NCBI GenBank assembly: GCA_029641185.1 | Contig: JAPWGK010000008.1 | Coordinates: 1,116,001-1,180,000, forward strand | DNA: 64,000 nt | Reading direction: 5' to 3' | Source: Pseudofabraea citricarpa | Taxonomy: Eukaryota; Ascomycota; Leotiomycetes; Helotiales; Dermateaceae | Shown: piece by piece, positions 23,044 through 34,662 of the stretch | Layout of the letters: every line of letters starts with the position of its first letter | How positions within the stretch are numbered: position 1 is the stretch's first letter | Program-made: the position numbers and the translations under genes | The notes under the pieces: generated by a model | Seen by the model: only the letters and a program-made list of their open reading frames with translations | What the model was told of the DNA's origin: nothing | Databases searched by the model: none

Positions 23044-24305
23044 ATGGCTACGGAAACTTCCTCAACACCAACTACAATGTCCTTGGTGGCTACAGTCACC
23101 ATAACCGAGACTGTAACATTCTCACCTTCGCCGACTGCGTCTCCAATAACACCAAGAGTGTTAATCATCAGTTTAGTAAGTCATACTCACAGCTCTGCGT
23201 CAGTGCTACTGAATCTCATTGTGTGTATAGTTTACAGCGGAAGCTATAGTGTGGAAGATACCACTATCTTTAAATCAAGAAATACATGTTCCGGGATTCT
23301 CTCCCTTATTCCCAAATGCCGTGTGCAATTTATACAGCACAATTTGCCAGGTCACAACTGGAGAAGGAGGTAAGGAAATTTATATGTCGTGCTCTATTCG
23401 GCTTTTCTCGGGTTCTCACAGCCCGTATAGAGATCAATGCAGCCAGCACAGTTTCAGCACTCATACAATCTCGGCGCTTCGACCTTGCCCGCACATATTT
23501 CCTTGTAGCCGGTATTGCTGGAATAAACCCAGAATGTGGTACGCTTGGAAGTGTCAACTTTGCCAAATATCTCGTACAGGTTGGTCTATCATACGAGATA
23601 GATACCAGAGAGCTTCCATCAAATTATACCTCTGGGTATATTCCTTTCGGAGCTTCGAGTCCAGAAGAGTATCCTTCTGTATTGTACGGAACTGAAGTCT
23701 TTGAGCTCAACTCGGCTTTGCGTGCCCAGGCATTCAATCTTGCACAGTCACAAAGTCTTCTAGATACAACAGAAGCGAGAGAATACCGCGCCAGATTCCC
23801 ATTCGCCCCAGCGAATAGGCCACCTCAAGTCATCAGGGGCGATACCACTACTAGTGACGCATACTTCCACGGGAAACTCCTCGGTGAGGCATTTGCCCAA
23901 TATACAAGTCTGCTGACCAACTCGTCTGGTCGATACTGCATGACAGCTCAAGAAGACAATGCAATTATGGAAGCCATGCTACGTGGAGCCCTCACGAAGC
24001 TTGTGGATTTCTCCCGGATCATCTCTATGCGTACCGCGTCGAATTTCGATAGACCCCCACCTGGCATCACCGCTGCTCAGCAATTGTTTCATATGAAGCA
24101 AGGGGGCCTGGCTGTCAGTTTGCAGAATCTGCTCGTGGTGGGGAAGCCAATCGTGGATGATATAGTTACCAACTGGGATGGTGTATACGAAGCTGGAATC
24201 CCTGCTACGAATTATATCGGAGATGTTCTAGGAAGCATCAAAAACCAACGTTTTGTCGCCGATATAGGGTATGTGATTCTCAAACATAAAGTCTGTGATA
24301 GCTGA
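23044..24305 (+). CDS. Purine nucleoside permease (NUP) family protein
   Basis: Three exons: 23044-23175, 23231-23369, 23431-24305; 381 aa from the first in-frame ATG, phases 0 and 1. Motifs in family order: PRVLIISLFTAEA, VPGFSPLFPNAVC, QVTTGEGEINAAST, TYFLVAGIAGINP, GTEVFELN, DTTTSDAYFHG, TAQEDNAIMEAM and DFSRIISMRTASNFDRP. The family was named for a Candida albicans nucleoside permease, yet it has no row of membrane helices and resembles the nucleoside phosphorylase fold, so an enzyme or binding role for purine nucleosides outside the cell is plausible. Members usually start with a signal peptide; this model begins with a Thr/Ser-rich stretch instead, so a 5' exon may be missing (see the ATG at 22735). 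The first 125 nt overlap an open minus-strand frame. Confidence 0.85.
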
Positions 24306-25336
24306 CAGAGTTGCAGATCGCAATTTTTTCAAGAAGCTTGAGCCTTAGGAGGAGTATCTACAGTTTAACAATACCTTGAAACAGAATTTCTGCTCCACCA
24401 GTTTGTGGTTTTAGCCGAGGGGTAAACTTGAGTGCAAACAGAATCATTCTTTGAACTTGGACCACCTGGCAAATTATTGAGAACCGCAATTGCTGATTGA
24501 AAGATCTGCGCAGCTCCTGAACGGTAGATTAAGCTAGCTTTCTTGCAATGGAGAAGGAGAAAGAGATCACTAAGCTTGCGAAATCTTCCGTCAAATTTGT
24601 GAAATGACTAGAATTAGAGGAATATATATGTAAAAAAAAAAAAGATTTGCATTGAACTTTTAGAACCTTGTAAAAATCAAGACAAAGATAAAAAGACATT
24701 GCTAATCTACCCACAGAGAAAAGACCAGTCCCGCAATTGTGGTGTAAAATCATTGCTCGCTACTACTCCAGTTCCCCCCACAAAGAGGGGGAAATATCGT
24801 AAAATATGAAGCTAAACTCTGAGCTGCGATTTTGAGTTCACATGATTGTCTCAATTCTTGATCTCCCTGAAAGTTAAGAGGATCGCTAAGTAGGTAGATG
24901 TGGAGATAAAATCAATCCCACCACTTTGGTGTAGAATCAATGCTCGCTTCTGAAGCTCAAAAGTATGAAATCTGAAAAGGGTTTGAGCTTCCCACTTCCG
25001 ATTTCAAGCTTGTGATACTATGGTAAGACCAGTATGCTTAAGACCATTCAGGCAGATATCCAGGTATATAAAGTTCCAGACCCGCTTCACAAGTACTGTA
25101 TGATGCCAAGATGTCTTCACGTGGAGCGTGAGATACTGGTGCACGTGGTGATGTTCAAGGGTGGTTACGTAAGCGAGGGGTTCGTCTGAAGTGGTTCTGC
25201 CCCACGTTGATAGAATGAGGGGCACGACAACAGCCATCCCACAGCTCCATCATCCACAACTTTTAGACATCATCTTCGAGCACACTCTCATTAAAGCTTT
25301 GTACTTGGATTTTAGAATCTGCTCTGTACAATCGTC
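24306..25336. other. Intergenic with an imperfect duplication
   Basis: No gene seen. Stretches at 24738-24770 and 24925-24957 share GGTGTARAATCAWTGCTCGCT and are followed by further loose similarity, which suggests an old tandem duplication of roughly 100 bp. A run of 13 A lies near 24633. Confidence 0.5.
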
Positions 25337-26331
25337 ATGGCTCACAGTCACGAGCACGGCCATTCTCACGACCATTCCCACGCAGCTGCTGATCATGGCC
25401 ACAGCCACGAGGTTCTGGATGGTCCCGGAAGCTTCATAGCTAGAGAGATGCCGATAATCGAAGGCCGGGATTGGAGTGAACGAGCTTTTACCGTTGGTAT
25501 CGGAGGGTATGTATATCTTCATTTAGATTTTTCTCCGAGCTCTTCGTTCCTCTTCACGAGAAAGACTTCAAACCATCACGTGGAGAAGCTCTCCTCTGCC
25601 TTGGCTTTAACTTTGGCCAGCTACCTTAGTTTTCGCACCGGCTAGATGTAGATATTTGGTCTATTTGGTTGAGCAAAAGCTGATGTATTTATAGACCAGT
25701 CGGTTCCGGGAAGACAGCCCTTATGTTAGCACTGTGCAATGCGCTACGCGAGAGATACTCCATCGCAGCCGTCACAAATGACATTTTCACGCGCGAGGAT
25801 GCCGAGTTCTTGACGAAGCACAAGGCGCTGCCAGCTTCGCGGATCCGAGCCATCGAGACTGGAGGCTGTCCCCATGCTGCGGTGCGTGAAGACATCTCGG
25901 CCAATCTAGCAGCGCTCGAGGATCTCCACCGGGAATTCGAGACAGACATTCTGCTCATCGAATCTGGCGGTGATAATCTCGCAGCTAACTACTCGCGAGA
26001 GCTGGCGGACTACATCATCTATGTCATTGATGTCAGTGGAGGCGACAAGATTCCTCGTAAGGGTGGGCCAGGAATCACCCAGAGTGATCTCTTGATCGTC
26101 AATAAGACGGATTTGGCCGAGATTGTTGGTGCTGATTTGGATGTCATGGATAGAGATGCCAGAAAGATGCGCGAGGGCGGACCAACGATTTTTGCTCAGG
26201 TGAAGAAGGGCGTGGCCATGGAGCACATCGTGGGATTGATCGAGAGTGCATGGCGATCAAGTGGTGCCGAGTCAGTGAGCAAGATGAGAGGAGGACCAAA
26301 GGCCACACCTGATTTGGCAGGTCTGAAGTGA
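25337..26331 (+). CDS. ureG: Urease accessory GTPase UreG
   Basis: Two exons, 25337-25506 and 25695-26331, joined in phase 2; 268 aa. The 188-nt intron is longer than most here. The N-terminus is a His-rich tail (11 His in residues 3-25), a nickel-binding feature of fungal and plant UreG. The P-loop GPVGSGKT spans the splice site (57-64). [12 protein letters not shown] holds the conserved Cys-Pro-His nickel site, ESGGDNL is the family switch motif, and NKTDLA is the base-recognition motif. UreG uses GTP to drive nickel insertion into apo-urease with UreD and UreF in the cytosol. No other urease gene is in the window, as expected for fungi. The nearby nucleoside-family gene fits the purine-to-urea nitrogen route, though linkage alone proves nothing. 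Confidence 0.95.
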
Positions 26332-26879
26332 GAAGCAGCGACGAGTCGAACACCGGATTGCAGTCCGGTTGAGGGTTTTCCTTGGTAGCAATACCCTCAG
26401 AAGTGTACTAATTTAAGTGCCAGCTGGCACATTTCGTAGGTTAGAATCAACACCTCTTCTACCACTTCCACCCCCAGGCTCCCTTCTGCATTTTATCATT
26501 ATACCCACTGCACTCTGCGTCTGAAATACCCTGAAGCGTTCTTGTTTGCATTCCCGATTCTCAGTTCTAAAACGCACCTTCCAATTCCACGACGTCTTCT
26601 TTGTAGCCAGACACCACGGAAACCACGATAGGTTTCTACCAGTTGCTTTAAAAACGAGGAACCGCCCAGCTTTCTTCATCTTTCATCGTTCATCGTTCAT
26701 CGTTCATCTCCACTCCTCAACTCCCCAACTCTTCAAATCCACCACTCCTCAACTTCTCAGCTTCAGTTTCTCGACACCTTCACCTGTCGCTACCGTCTCT
26801 CCATTGATATACCATCGCGGTATCATCAAGCCCACCTCTCCTCTTTTTTTGTTTCCTCGTGTTGCTCTCAGCAAGCAGA
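26332..26879. other. Intergenic with hairpins and pyrimidine-rich leader
   Basis: Just past ureG lie two inverted repeats: ACCGGA/TCCGGT at 26351-26368 and GAGGGT/ACCCTC at 26370-26399. A TTCATCG repeat (about 3.9 copies) sits at 26682-26708. The rest is C/T-rich, as in fungal 5' leaders. Confidence 0.6.
26682..26708. repeat. TTCATCG tandem repeat
   Basis: A 7-bp unit repeated almost four times in the pyrimidine-rich leader upstream of the gene at 26880. Confidence 0.85.
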
Positions 26880-27629
26880 ATGTCGTTCCCGTTTCCTGCC
26901 ACAGCACAGATAGGAGGATTGTAAGTCTTTAAACTGGTTCCCATTCCATGAAAGGATCCAGTCGGCCAGATTACTGACATGGGTGATGCATACAGCAACG
27001 TGCACGAAGTCAGAACCCACCGCAATGAGACGTGGGCACAGTTCTCCAACGGAAGTAACCACAGTTTAGCATCGACTCTCGAGATTAGAGAGGACGAACT
27101 TGACTCGTTGTCTCTCCCGGAGAGCAACAGTGAGCAAGCAGCGGCGGCCTCTGCACCACGAGATCAAAATAGTGGCGCTGGGGAAGAAGCTAGGCAAGAA
27201 GCTGATGGATCCGTTCCCAGAGATACTGCGTCTACAGCTATATCAGAAGCACATGTCCAGTCTCCCAACACCGTGGTACGTAGGTCAAGAGAGCAGGAAG
27301 CACCGACAGAGCAGCCAAGACGGCTAGGGCTGAGAGAAAAGATCTCGGCCAAGCTCCGCAAGATCAGGTCGAAGGTGCGGCACGAGTGGGCGGAACTCAA
27401 GAAGATCAACCAGAGGGCGTACATGGGTTGGCATCCCAAGAAGGTGCGGCAGCGCTGGGAGGATATGGTGGAGGGCAACAGGGGCCCGTCGATTGTTCGA
27501 ACGCCCACGCCGTATCATTTCGACCGGACGCAGTATTCGGGCACGAGAGGGAGCGTGATCCCTCCTCAGGTTCAGGAGCAGGAAGTCTTTACCGACGATG
27601 CTTCTTCCATCACGCGCGTAAATGATTGA
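26880..27629 (+). CDS. Hypothetical protein, 224 aa
   Basis: Two exons, 26880-26920 and 26996-27629, phase 2, intron 75 nt (GTAAGT...CAG). The first exon codes for MSFPFPATAQIGG and replaces an in-frame ATG at 26979 that lies inside the intron. The N-terminal half is polar and acidic with Ala, Glu and Ser, probably disordered. A basic stretch near residues 113-155 (REKISAKLRKIRSKVRHEW) looks helical and could bind nucleic acid, membrane or a partner. The C-terminal third is rich in Pro and Thr. No signal peptide or known domain. The clean splice and continuous frame support a real gene. I do not recognise a family and give no function. Confidence 0.65.
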
Positions 27630-28429
27630 AAGCAGAATCATGGATACTCAGCAGCCGCTGAGCGAGATACTGAGAATGCTCGAGAACTGGGGATCGGTTG
27701 ACCTCTCCGTCAACTATCAACCACCGAGCAGCAACCATCTTCGGCGAGAAATCGAAGGATAGAGGTGGAAGAAGGTTTACAAGTCCCCATAAGGCTAGCT
27801 GCCTCACTATGGTATAGAAAATCAACCAGCTGTGGATGGGAACTCTGATACAGGCCCTCCAGGGTGACAAGACTGAACTTCGAGACCCTGAAGACCTTTT
27901 CTAGAACAAATTCTGGTTGGTCATCGATCTCGTTTTGCTCGTGTTAGAGATTGAAAACTAACGTCTGGGGTAGAGATCCATCCCTCGATGTGATGATATA
28001 CGTCCAATAGCACTCGACCCGATTATCCAGATGCTAGAAAGAACGGCACATTATGTGCGGTCTCTCCGTCTGCATCTCGAGTTTGGGAAATAAGGTCTAG
28101 TTAACATACTACTCTCGATACCTGTGTTTTGGAAAATTACTGGAAGATGCATGTATTGAAGTGTTTGTTGGTCATCCTACACACTCCTACTTGGAATATC
28201 GAAGTGGAAAGGGTTTCTGGTGAACTGAATGACCTTCATGGTTTGATTGTACGTAGATTAAATAAAATAATACCTCTGAAATTTGTGTTTTGATCGAGCG
28301 TCTCATCACTCGATTGTCTTGTTGTATCGTACCTTTAGTGTTGGAAAGGACAAACTGATTCATACGTGCAAAAATATAGATAGGGTGCCGCGGGTATCAA
28401 GAAGCTGTATTATTTGAAGATTGTGTGAC
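27630..28429. other. Intergenic between convergent genes
   Basis: It holds the 3' ends of the 224-residue gene and UTP7. Minus-strand frame 27610-27870 is not convincing. No gene seen. Confidence 0.5.
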
Positions 28430-30141
28430 TTAAGCTGCCTTCCGAGCAAATCTCCCCAATGCTGGCCCCAACTCCTCCTCTGTGGTTTTTAACCGGTTCT
28501 GTTGTCTTTCACTCTGACTCTTCCGCAGCTCTTCGATCTTCAATCTTCGCTCGTCGATGATATTTTTGCTACCCTTCTTTCTCAAGTATTTCCTCAAACT
28601 GCTGTTTTTGCCTCGGCCTCTGTTCTTGATATCTGCGATCGGATCCACTGGCTTCTTATCTAGGTCCTGCTCAGCTTTCCTCTGCTCTGCTGAAAGCAAG
28701 TCCAGGTTTCCAATATAATCTGGGTTCAATGAGATCATTTCTGGTTGGAGCTTGTTGAGCAGAGACTTGACTTCGGCTTCCTGTCGCTGTTTGGTGGTCT
28801 CGAATGGATTGACTTCCATCGCATCGAAGTTGGGTTCACCGGCTCCAGGTACAAGGAGTGATGAGAATCCAGCGTTGTGTGATACTCCCAATATATCCTC
28901 GAATGGACACCATTTTACGCGCTCAATACGCTTGCCTTCTCCACCCCACGCCATGTATGGACTCTGGATCTTTTCCTGGTCCAATGATGCTTTTGAGAAA
29001 AGTCCTTGCCACACTGATGTTTGTGTGCCCCATCCAACAGCTGTTAGTCCTCGATCTGAAATTGCAACTGAAGATGCTGGTTGTCTCGTGAAATAGCTGT
29101 TTACTTCTTTGAACATGCGAATATCCCATACAGACATCTTGAGATCTTGCCCTGTCGATACCATATATCTGCCTTCGCGATCAACTGCAAGCGATCGTAC
29201 AGGACCCCGATGCGCTAGGAGTTTAACCAGCGGCGTTGTAGAATTTGGGGACCATAATGTGACTGTGCCGTTCTGGTGACCCATATGCAGAACTGCATTT
29301 CGAGGGTTTTGTGTGAGGGCGGTCGGGGAGCCAAGCTTTGTTGGAATCTCAATAACTAGTTGTCCAGTAGAGACATCTTGGTACTTTAGGTATCCAGGAT
29401 TGCCCTATGTTTTGTTAGTTTGTAGGAAGGACCCAGAGCTGAGAATATACATACGACAGTTGCTAGTAGATAATGGTATGGTAAAAACTCCATATTTGTG
29501 ACTTCGATGTGCTTCTTTAAGCAATGCAGTTCCACGCCAGCTTTGTCATATATGTAGACATACTTTTTCTGCGCGACAGCAAATAGCTGATTATTGTGTA
29601 GCCATTTTGCATCTCTGACTGTCTCTCCGAGCTGTAATTCACAGCCCAATTTTCCTTCCCTCCAATCCATAGTCGCAACATGACCCTTCCGTCCTGCCAT
29701 GAGCAACTCCCTTCCATTCCTCGTATAGTCGAAGACGTATGGTCCTAGTGCATCCAATTTTAGTTCGAATCCTTTCTTTGCCGTCTCGACTGCAACATCT
29801 CGTTTAATCTCCTCCTGTCTAACTTTATATGTTTTCTCGAGGTCATTCTCTGGCTCCAAAAACCCGCTGCTGTTTTCAAGGAGAATTTCTGCATCCTGCG
29901 CTCTCAAGGTGGCATCCCTGTACTTGCTTTCCAGACTCTTGAGGTTTTCGCGCAGTTTCTTGTCCTTGATTCCCTTCAGAGGGATTTTTCGACCGCGTCC
30001 GTAGGCCTTGTGGGCTTCTTTTCGCCGTCTGAGCTGTGATTCGGATTCTGAAGTAGAGACTAGCTCTGTTCGTGCGCGTTTGATAGGCACGGCCCCATTG
30101 AAATGTACCGGTTGGTCTACTGCGTCGATTATATCTGCCAT
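28430..30141 (-). CDS. UTP7: U3 snoRNP / SSU processome protein Utp7 (WDR46)
   Basis: Two exons, 30141-29455 and 29404-28430, phase 0, 50-nt intron; 553 aa, the usual length. A basic N-terminal region (GRGRKIPLKGIKDKKLRENL) leads into WD repeats from about residue 140 to 400 (GRKGHVATMDW, HRGPVRSLAVD, LKMSVWDIR). The BING4CT module follows (SPYMAWGGEGKRIERVKWCPFEDILGVSH, then GAGEPNFDAMEVNPFETTKQRQE). The C-terminus is a basic coiled region. By family knowledge Utp7 is an essential nucleolar part of the small-subunit processome and acts in 18S rRNA processing. It is divergently transcribed from TSR1 with 300 bp between the ATGs. Confidence 0.95.
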
Positions 30142-30441
30142 GGTGACGAGAATCGCAGGCTTTAGTGAGAGAGTTGGTTGAGAAGCTCGTTGCGATGCTC
30201 AGATGCTGAGATTCTCGTGATGGAATTGTAGAAATTTAATTTTGGCGCTAAGACTTTTCCAGCTCCGCCTTGGACGGCGATAAGCGATAAGCCCCACACT
30301 GCCACAATCTTTGGGAGAAAAAATTGGGCGACGAGAGTTTACTTCACCTCAAATATTCCTCTCTACTCTCGTTGTTTGTTGGGCAGCCATCACACACTGG
30401 CTTCCATACCCTTTCGATTCAAAGCCGGCGGCAACGGCACC
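30142..30441. promoter_or_regulatory. Divergent promoter shared by UTP7 and TSR1
   Basis: 300 bp between the two start codons, one on each strand. It holds two overlapping GCGATAAG units at 30278-30291 (two GATAAG cores seven bases apart), an A/T tract at 30231-30243 (AAATTTAATTTT) reminiscent of the yeast RRPE element, and GCGATGCTCAGATGCTGAG at 30191-30209, faintly like the PAC element. Element names are analogy; shared use of the region is a firm inference from spacing. Confidence 0.65.
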
Positions 30442-32950
30442 ATGCCTTCAAGTGTGACCTCCCACTCGCATAGGAGCACCACCAAGGCCGCCCACAAACC
30501 CTTCAAGTCGAGGAAGGCTACCAAAGGCGCATTAAAGGAATTGACCAAGGGTATGTTGCCCACTACATAGTTATATATTTTGAAACTTATATCGCATAGG
30601 CAAAGTGCAAGATTTGAGCCATCGAAAGTCGCCCCACCAGCAACTTATGTCCAAGTTCGACCGACGTAACCAAGCCCGACAAAAGCAGCAGACGAAGCAC
30701 AGAGAGCATCTACGAGAGACCAGTGTTTTTGCTGGACGTGATGGGGCCCCGAGAATAGTGGCCGTGATTCCTCTGTGCGAAGATGGCGACGCTGCGGCCG
30801 CGGTAAGACTTTTGAGCGGAAGTCTGGACATCGAGGTGGAAGTGCCAGAAGAAGGACTTCTCCGAACAGACATCGACCGTTTCAAGCAAAAGGTCGAGTA
30901 TGTGGTTCTCAAAAGGGACTTGCTCGCGTGTCTGGATGCTGGAAGAGTAGCCGACTTCGTTATCTTTATCTTATCGCCTGATCAAGAAGTGGATGAGCTG
31001 GGAGAACTCATCATTCGCAGTGTGGAAAGTCAAGGGTTGTCGACATTGTTGACTGTTGTTCAAGGCTTGGATAAGGTCGAGCCTCCTAAGAGGCGGTCGC
31101 AAGTCCTTGCGTCATTAAAATCATACGTCACGCATTTCCATCCTGACCAGGAGAAAGTTCACAACCTCGACTCGAGACAAGAGTGCGCCAACTTGATGCG
31201 ATCTCTCTGCACAATCACACCAAAGGGCGTTAGGTGGAGAGAAGACAGAAGCTGGATGTTGGTTGATGAGGTCAAATGGCCATCGAATGAAGGGGAAAGC
31301 GTGGTTGTCACTGGTGTTGTCCGTGGTAGAGGATTGAAAGCTGACAGACTTGTCCAAGTGGGAGATTGGGGTGATTTTCAAATCGAGAAAATCACTGCAG
31401 CTCCACTAAGTTCAAAAAAGAGACGGGCTGACGATATGGCTGTGGATGTTGAAGATGGAGAGAACATACTTGAGAATCCATCAGACGAGCAAGATGACCT
31501 TCTTGAACTTGCTCCCGAAGAGATCATGATGGAGGATATTGATCATGATGGCGGGGTGTCAGTTGCGACAACAGAGAAGCGAGGTGTCCTACTGGATGAT
31601 CATCACTACTTCTCGGACGATGAAACACATATGCCTCTTGCGCCCAAACGACTTCCAAAAGGAACTTCCTCGTATCAAGCTGCTTGGTATTTGGGCGACA
31701 CCTTGGACTCTGACGATGGTTCTGATCTTGAAAGTGTCGACTATCAAGGCGATGTAGCCATGGATACACCTGCACTTCCGCAAGATGGTGTTGAAGGGTT
31801 TGCACCTAGAGAACCTACAGAATTTGCTCCTTCAGAATATCCCCAGTCGGAAATGTTCTTGGACCCAAATGTGGACGACGAGGCTGAAGCGGCTCAATTA
31901 GCTGCATTCAGAGGACGAAAGGGTGATGAGGCAGAAGACGATCGCGAATTCCCTGATGAGGTTGAACTACATCCACAAGTACTAGCACGGGAGCGCCTTG
32001 CCAGGTATCGGGGACTCAAAAGTCTTCGAACTAGTCATTGGGAAGAGGACGAAGATAAAGCTCACGAACCCGAAGATTGGCGACGATATCTTCAAGTTCC
32101 CGATTATAAGTCATCCAAAAGCCAAGTCACTCGCGAGGCACTGATCGGCGGTGTGGCACCTGGAACTCGTGTCCACATTTATTTGCGAAATGTTCCTGCA
32201 GCAGTCCAATCAACTTATAACCCAAACCATCCGCTTTCTCTCACTTCTCTTCTTCGCCATGAGCACAAACACGCAGTACTCAACTTCAATATCACTCTCA
32301 GCTCGGATTACCCTGAGCCCATCAAGGCCAAAACTGAGCTGGTCATGCAATGTGGGCCACGTCGTTTTGTTATCAACCCATTATTCTCCCAAGGAGGAAA
32401 CACATCCAATGATGTGCACAAATTCGATCGATTCCTACACCCAGGAGGCAATGCGGTTGCGACATTTATCGGCCCATTAACCTGGGGGTCTGTACCGGCC
32501 TTGTTCTTCAAGCGCAATGCTGCAGGAGATTTAGCTCCTCTGGAATTACTTGCAACTGGCACCTCTCTTCCACCTTCGTCGCACCGTGTGATTGCTAAAC
32601 GTATCATTCTCACTGGTCACCCTTACAAGATCCACAAGAAGCTTGTGACAATACGTTATATGTTCTTCAACCGCGAAGATGTCGAGTGGTTCAAGGCACT
32701 GCAGCTCTGGACTAAACGTGGAAGGAGTGGTTATATCAAGGAAAGTCTGGGTACCCACGGATACTTCAAAGCTACATTCGATGGCAAGATCAATCCACAA
32801 GACTCAGTTGGTGTCAGTCTGTACAAGAGAATGTGGCCAAGGAACTCAAGGGCATGGAATCCTGCTGAGGTCGTGGAAGAGAATGATATTAAGGATGTTA
32901 CTATGGATGAGATGGACACAGCAAATGCGGATGGCGGAGTTGTTCTCTAG
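30442..32950 (+). CDS. TSR1: 40S ribosome maturation factor Tsr1
   Basis: Two exons, 30442-30550 and 30600-32950, phase 1, 49-nt intron; 819 aa, close to the yeast length. The first exon (MPSSVTSHSHRSTTKAAHKPFK) is basic and typical of the family. A GTPase-like fold with no working P-loop follows, then the AARP2CN region near residues 240-315 (TPKGVRWREDRSWMLVDEV). An acidic, disordered part spans roughly 320-430, and the C-terminal Bms1/Tsr1 domain (RGLKSLRTSHW onward) ends with the acidic tail. By family knowledge Tsr1 binds pre-40S particles in place of eIF5B and blocks early subunit joining. It shares a promoter with UTP7. Confidence 0.95.
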
Positions 32951-33190
32951 ATGGATGGCGCACATGTAGGGAAAATGAATTAAACGATCTTAGATTTTCA
33001 AGGGTTTTCGTGCTTGAATTTTTTCTTTGTGTCTGTCAGTTTCTTAGCCTTATCAACTCTCTCAGCCCTGAGGACTTTTTCCAAGTTTCCTGTCTTTTAC
33101 TTATGTCCTATGTCTTCCAATGCCTCTACTTTGTCATTTATCCTCGGTAAAACATTAAGCGACTTCCAGTTCAAAAGGGGGGTTTCCAAA

Positions 33191-34662
33191 TCACAACTTC
33201 CTCACCACGTCTCTCAATTCCTGTGCTTCACCCACCATCCTAGGCGCATTTCCTCCATCACCACCCTGAGTTCCCCAAGCCCACTTCCTCTGCAGAACCT
33301 CGTCCAGACAGCCCATCATAGAATCAACGACCAGATCCCCGATAATCGGCAAGAACTTCCATGCGTGCGCCGAACCAGCCGTCGCCACATGCACATTCGC
33401 CAACTCAGGATGCGGGCAGACGAGGAAGTCGGCCGTCGGGCTCTGGGCTAGCCAGCAGAGCTTCGTCCGATCGAAGGGTCGCTGAGCGAGCGAGGGCATG
33501 ATCTCTTTCAGGTCCTCTCTCAGGGCGAGTTCAGCCGCGAGGGGGATCACATCACCAGGATGAGTGACGGAAGTTCTGGGCAGCGAGACGACGATTTGCT
33601 TTTCCACGGCTGCATTGCTGCTCGAGGCATTGAGACTGGCATTGGGATGGGGATGGTCAATCGTCACCGTGTTGCGGTAGCCCGCCGACCGGCGCAGGAT
33701 CTTGATCTCCCCCCGGTGCGGCGGGAACAGGTTGAAGCCCGTACTGAGATTCGTCGTGATGGACATTTCCTTCCACTTTGCTTCTTCGGCCGCTGTCACT
33801 TTCAGCCACGCTACTTCGATGGCCGTCGCGTACGTGCGGTCTCGCAGATCGACCAGCTGTCCCGACCACGCACCAGCAGCGACGAGGACGGTCGACGCGT
33901 GCAGGACGCGATGATCCTGCAGGACGACACCTTGCACGACAGGTCCTTCTGCTTCTTTCTCGGAAGGAGAGAAGAGAAGTCTGGCGACGGGCGTGCCGCA
34001 CAGAAACGTGATGGCCGGACACGCGACGCAGCGCTCGTAATAGACGCGAATGGCCTCCCGCGCATCGATGAAGCCGTCTTCGGTATTGCAGTAGCCTCTG
34101 CACCATTTCCTGACGCCGTCTGCTAAAGGAGCCATGCCGGACGTGTCGCCGTGGATGCGCGCGAAGACTTCTTCGGCGCTGCACAGCTCAACGACCTCGC
34201 CGTACCGCAGGCCTCTCTTGGCATTCTCAAAACTCCTCCGCCAGATGTCGTAGAACGAGCCGTCGCGCGAGCCGTCGTAGATGAACGACATGCCCTGCTC
34301 GAAGTAGTACGGCGCCAGCCCGGCATCTTGCTTGATTGCTTCCTGCGCTCGCGCTGCGAGGGCTGCGTAGATGGGATCCGCGTAATCTGATGGGACTTAG
34401 TCTTCTGTGGATTTCTTTTCTCTCTCTCTCTCTCGTTTTTTTGTTTTTTTTTAAAGGGGGTTTGGGTTTGGGAGAGGAAATTACCGGCCCGGATGCATCG
34501 TGTCGTGTCGACGCTGCTTCCGTCTTCTACCGGTGGTGTCAGTCGGTCGATGATGGTTATCTGTGTCTGTGGGTGCCGTTTCGCTATAGCGAGCGCCGTT
34601 GAGAGACCGAAGATACCGGCGCCGATGATGATGATTGTCGGTGGGAAGGACGGGGTCGACAT
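33191..34662 (-). CDS. FAD-dependent amine oxidase (sarcosine / saccharopine oxidase type)
   Basis: Two exons, 34662-34485 and 34386-33191, phase 1, 98-nt intron with TC and T runs; 457 aa. The Rossmann FAD site is [14 protein letters not shown] near residues 10-23. [14 protein letters not shown] spans the splice site, and the C-terminus has [19 protein letters not shown] and [11 protein letters not shown]. In this family (monomeric sarcosine, L-pipecolate/saccharopine and fructosyl-amine oxidases) the Cys of LCW binds FAD covalently, and it is present. The expected reaction is oxidation of a secondary or primary amine with release of H2O2. There is no clear peroxisomal end signal (ends VVRKL). 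The coding part is clearly GC-richer than its flanks. It lies beside a P450 and an MFS gene. Confidence 0.88.

Noticed and set aside
33560..34184. Long open frames on both strands inside the FAD oxidase gene
   Set aside because: They are shadows of a GC-rich coding exon; residue use is Arg/Ser/His-heavy and no family motif appears.
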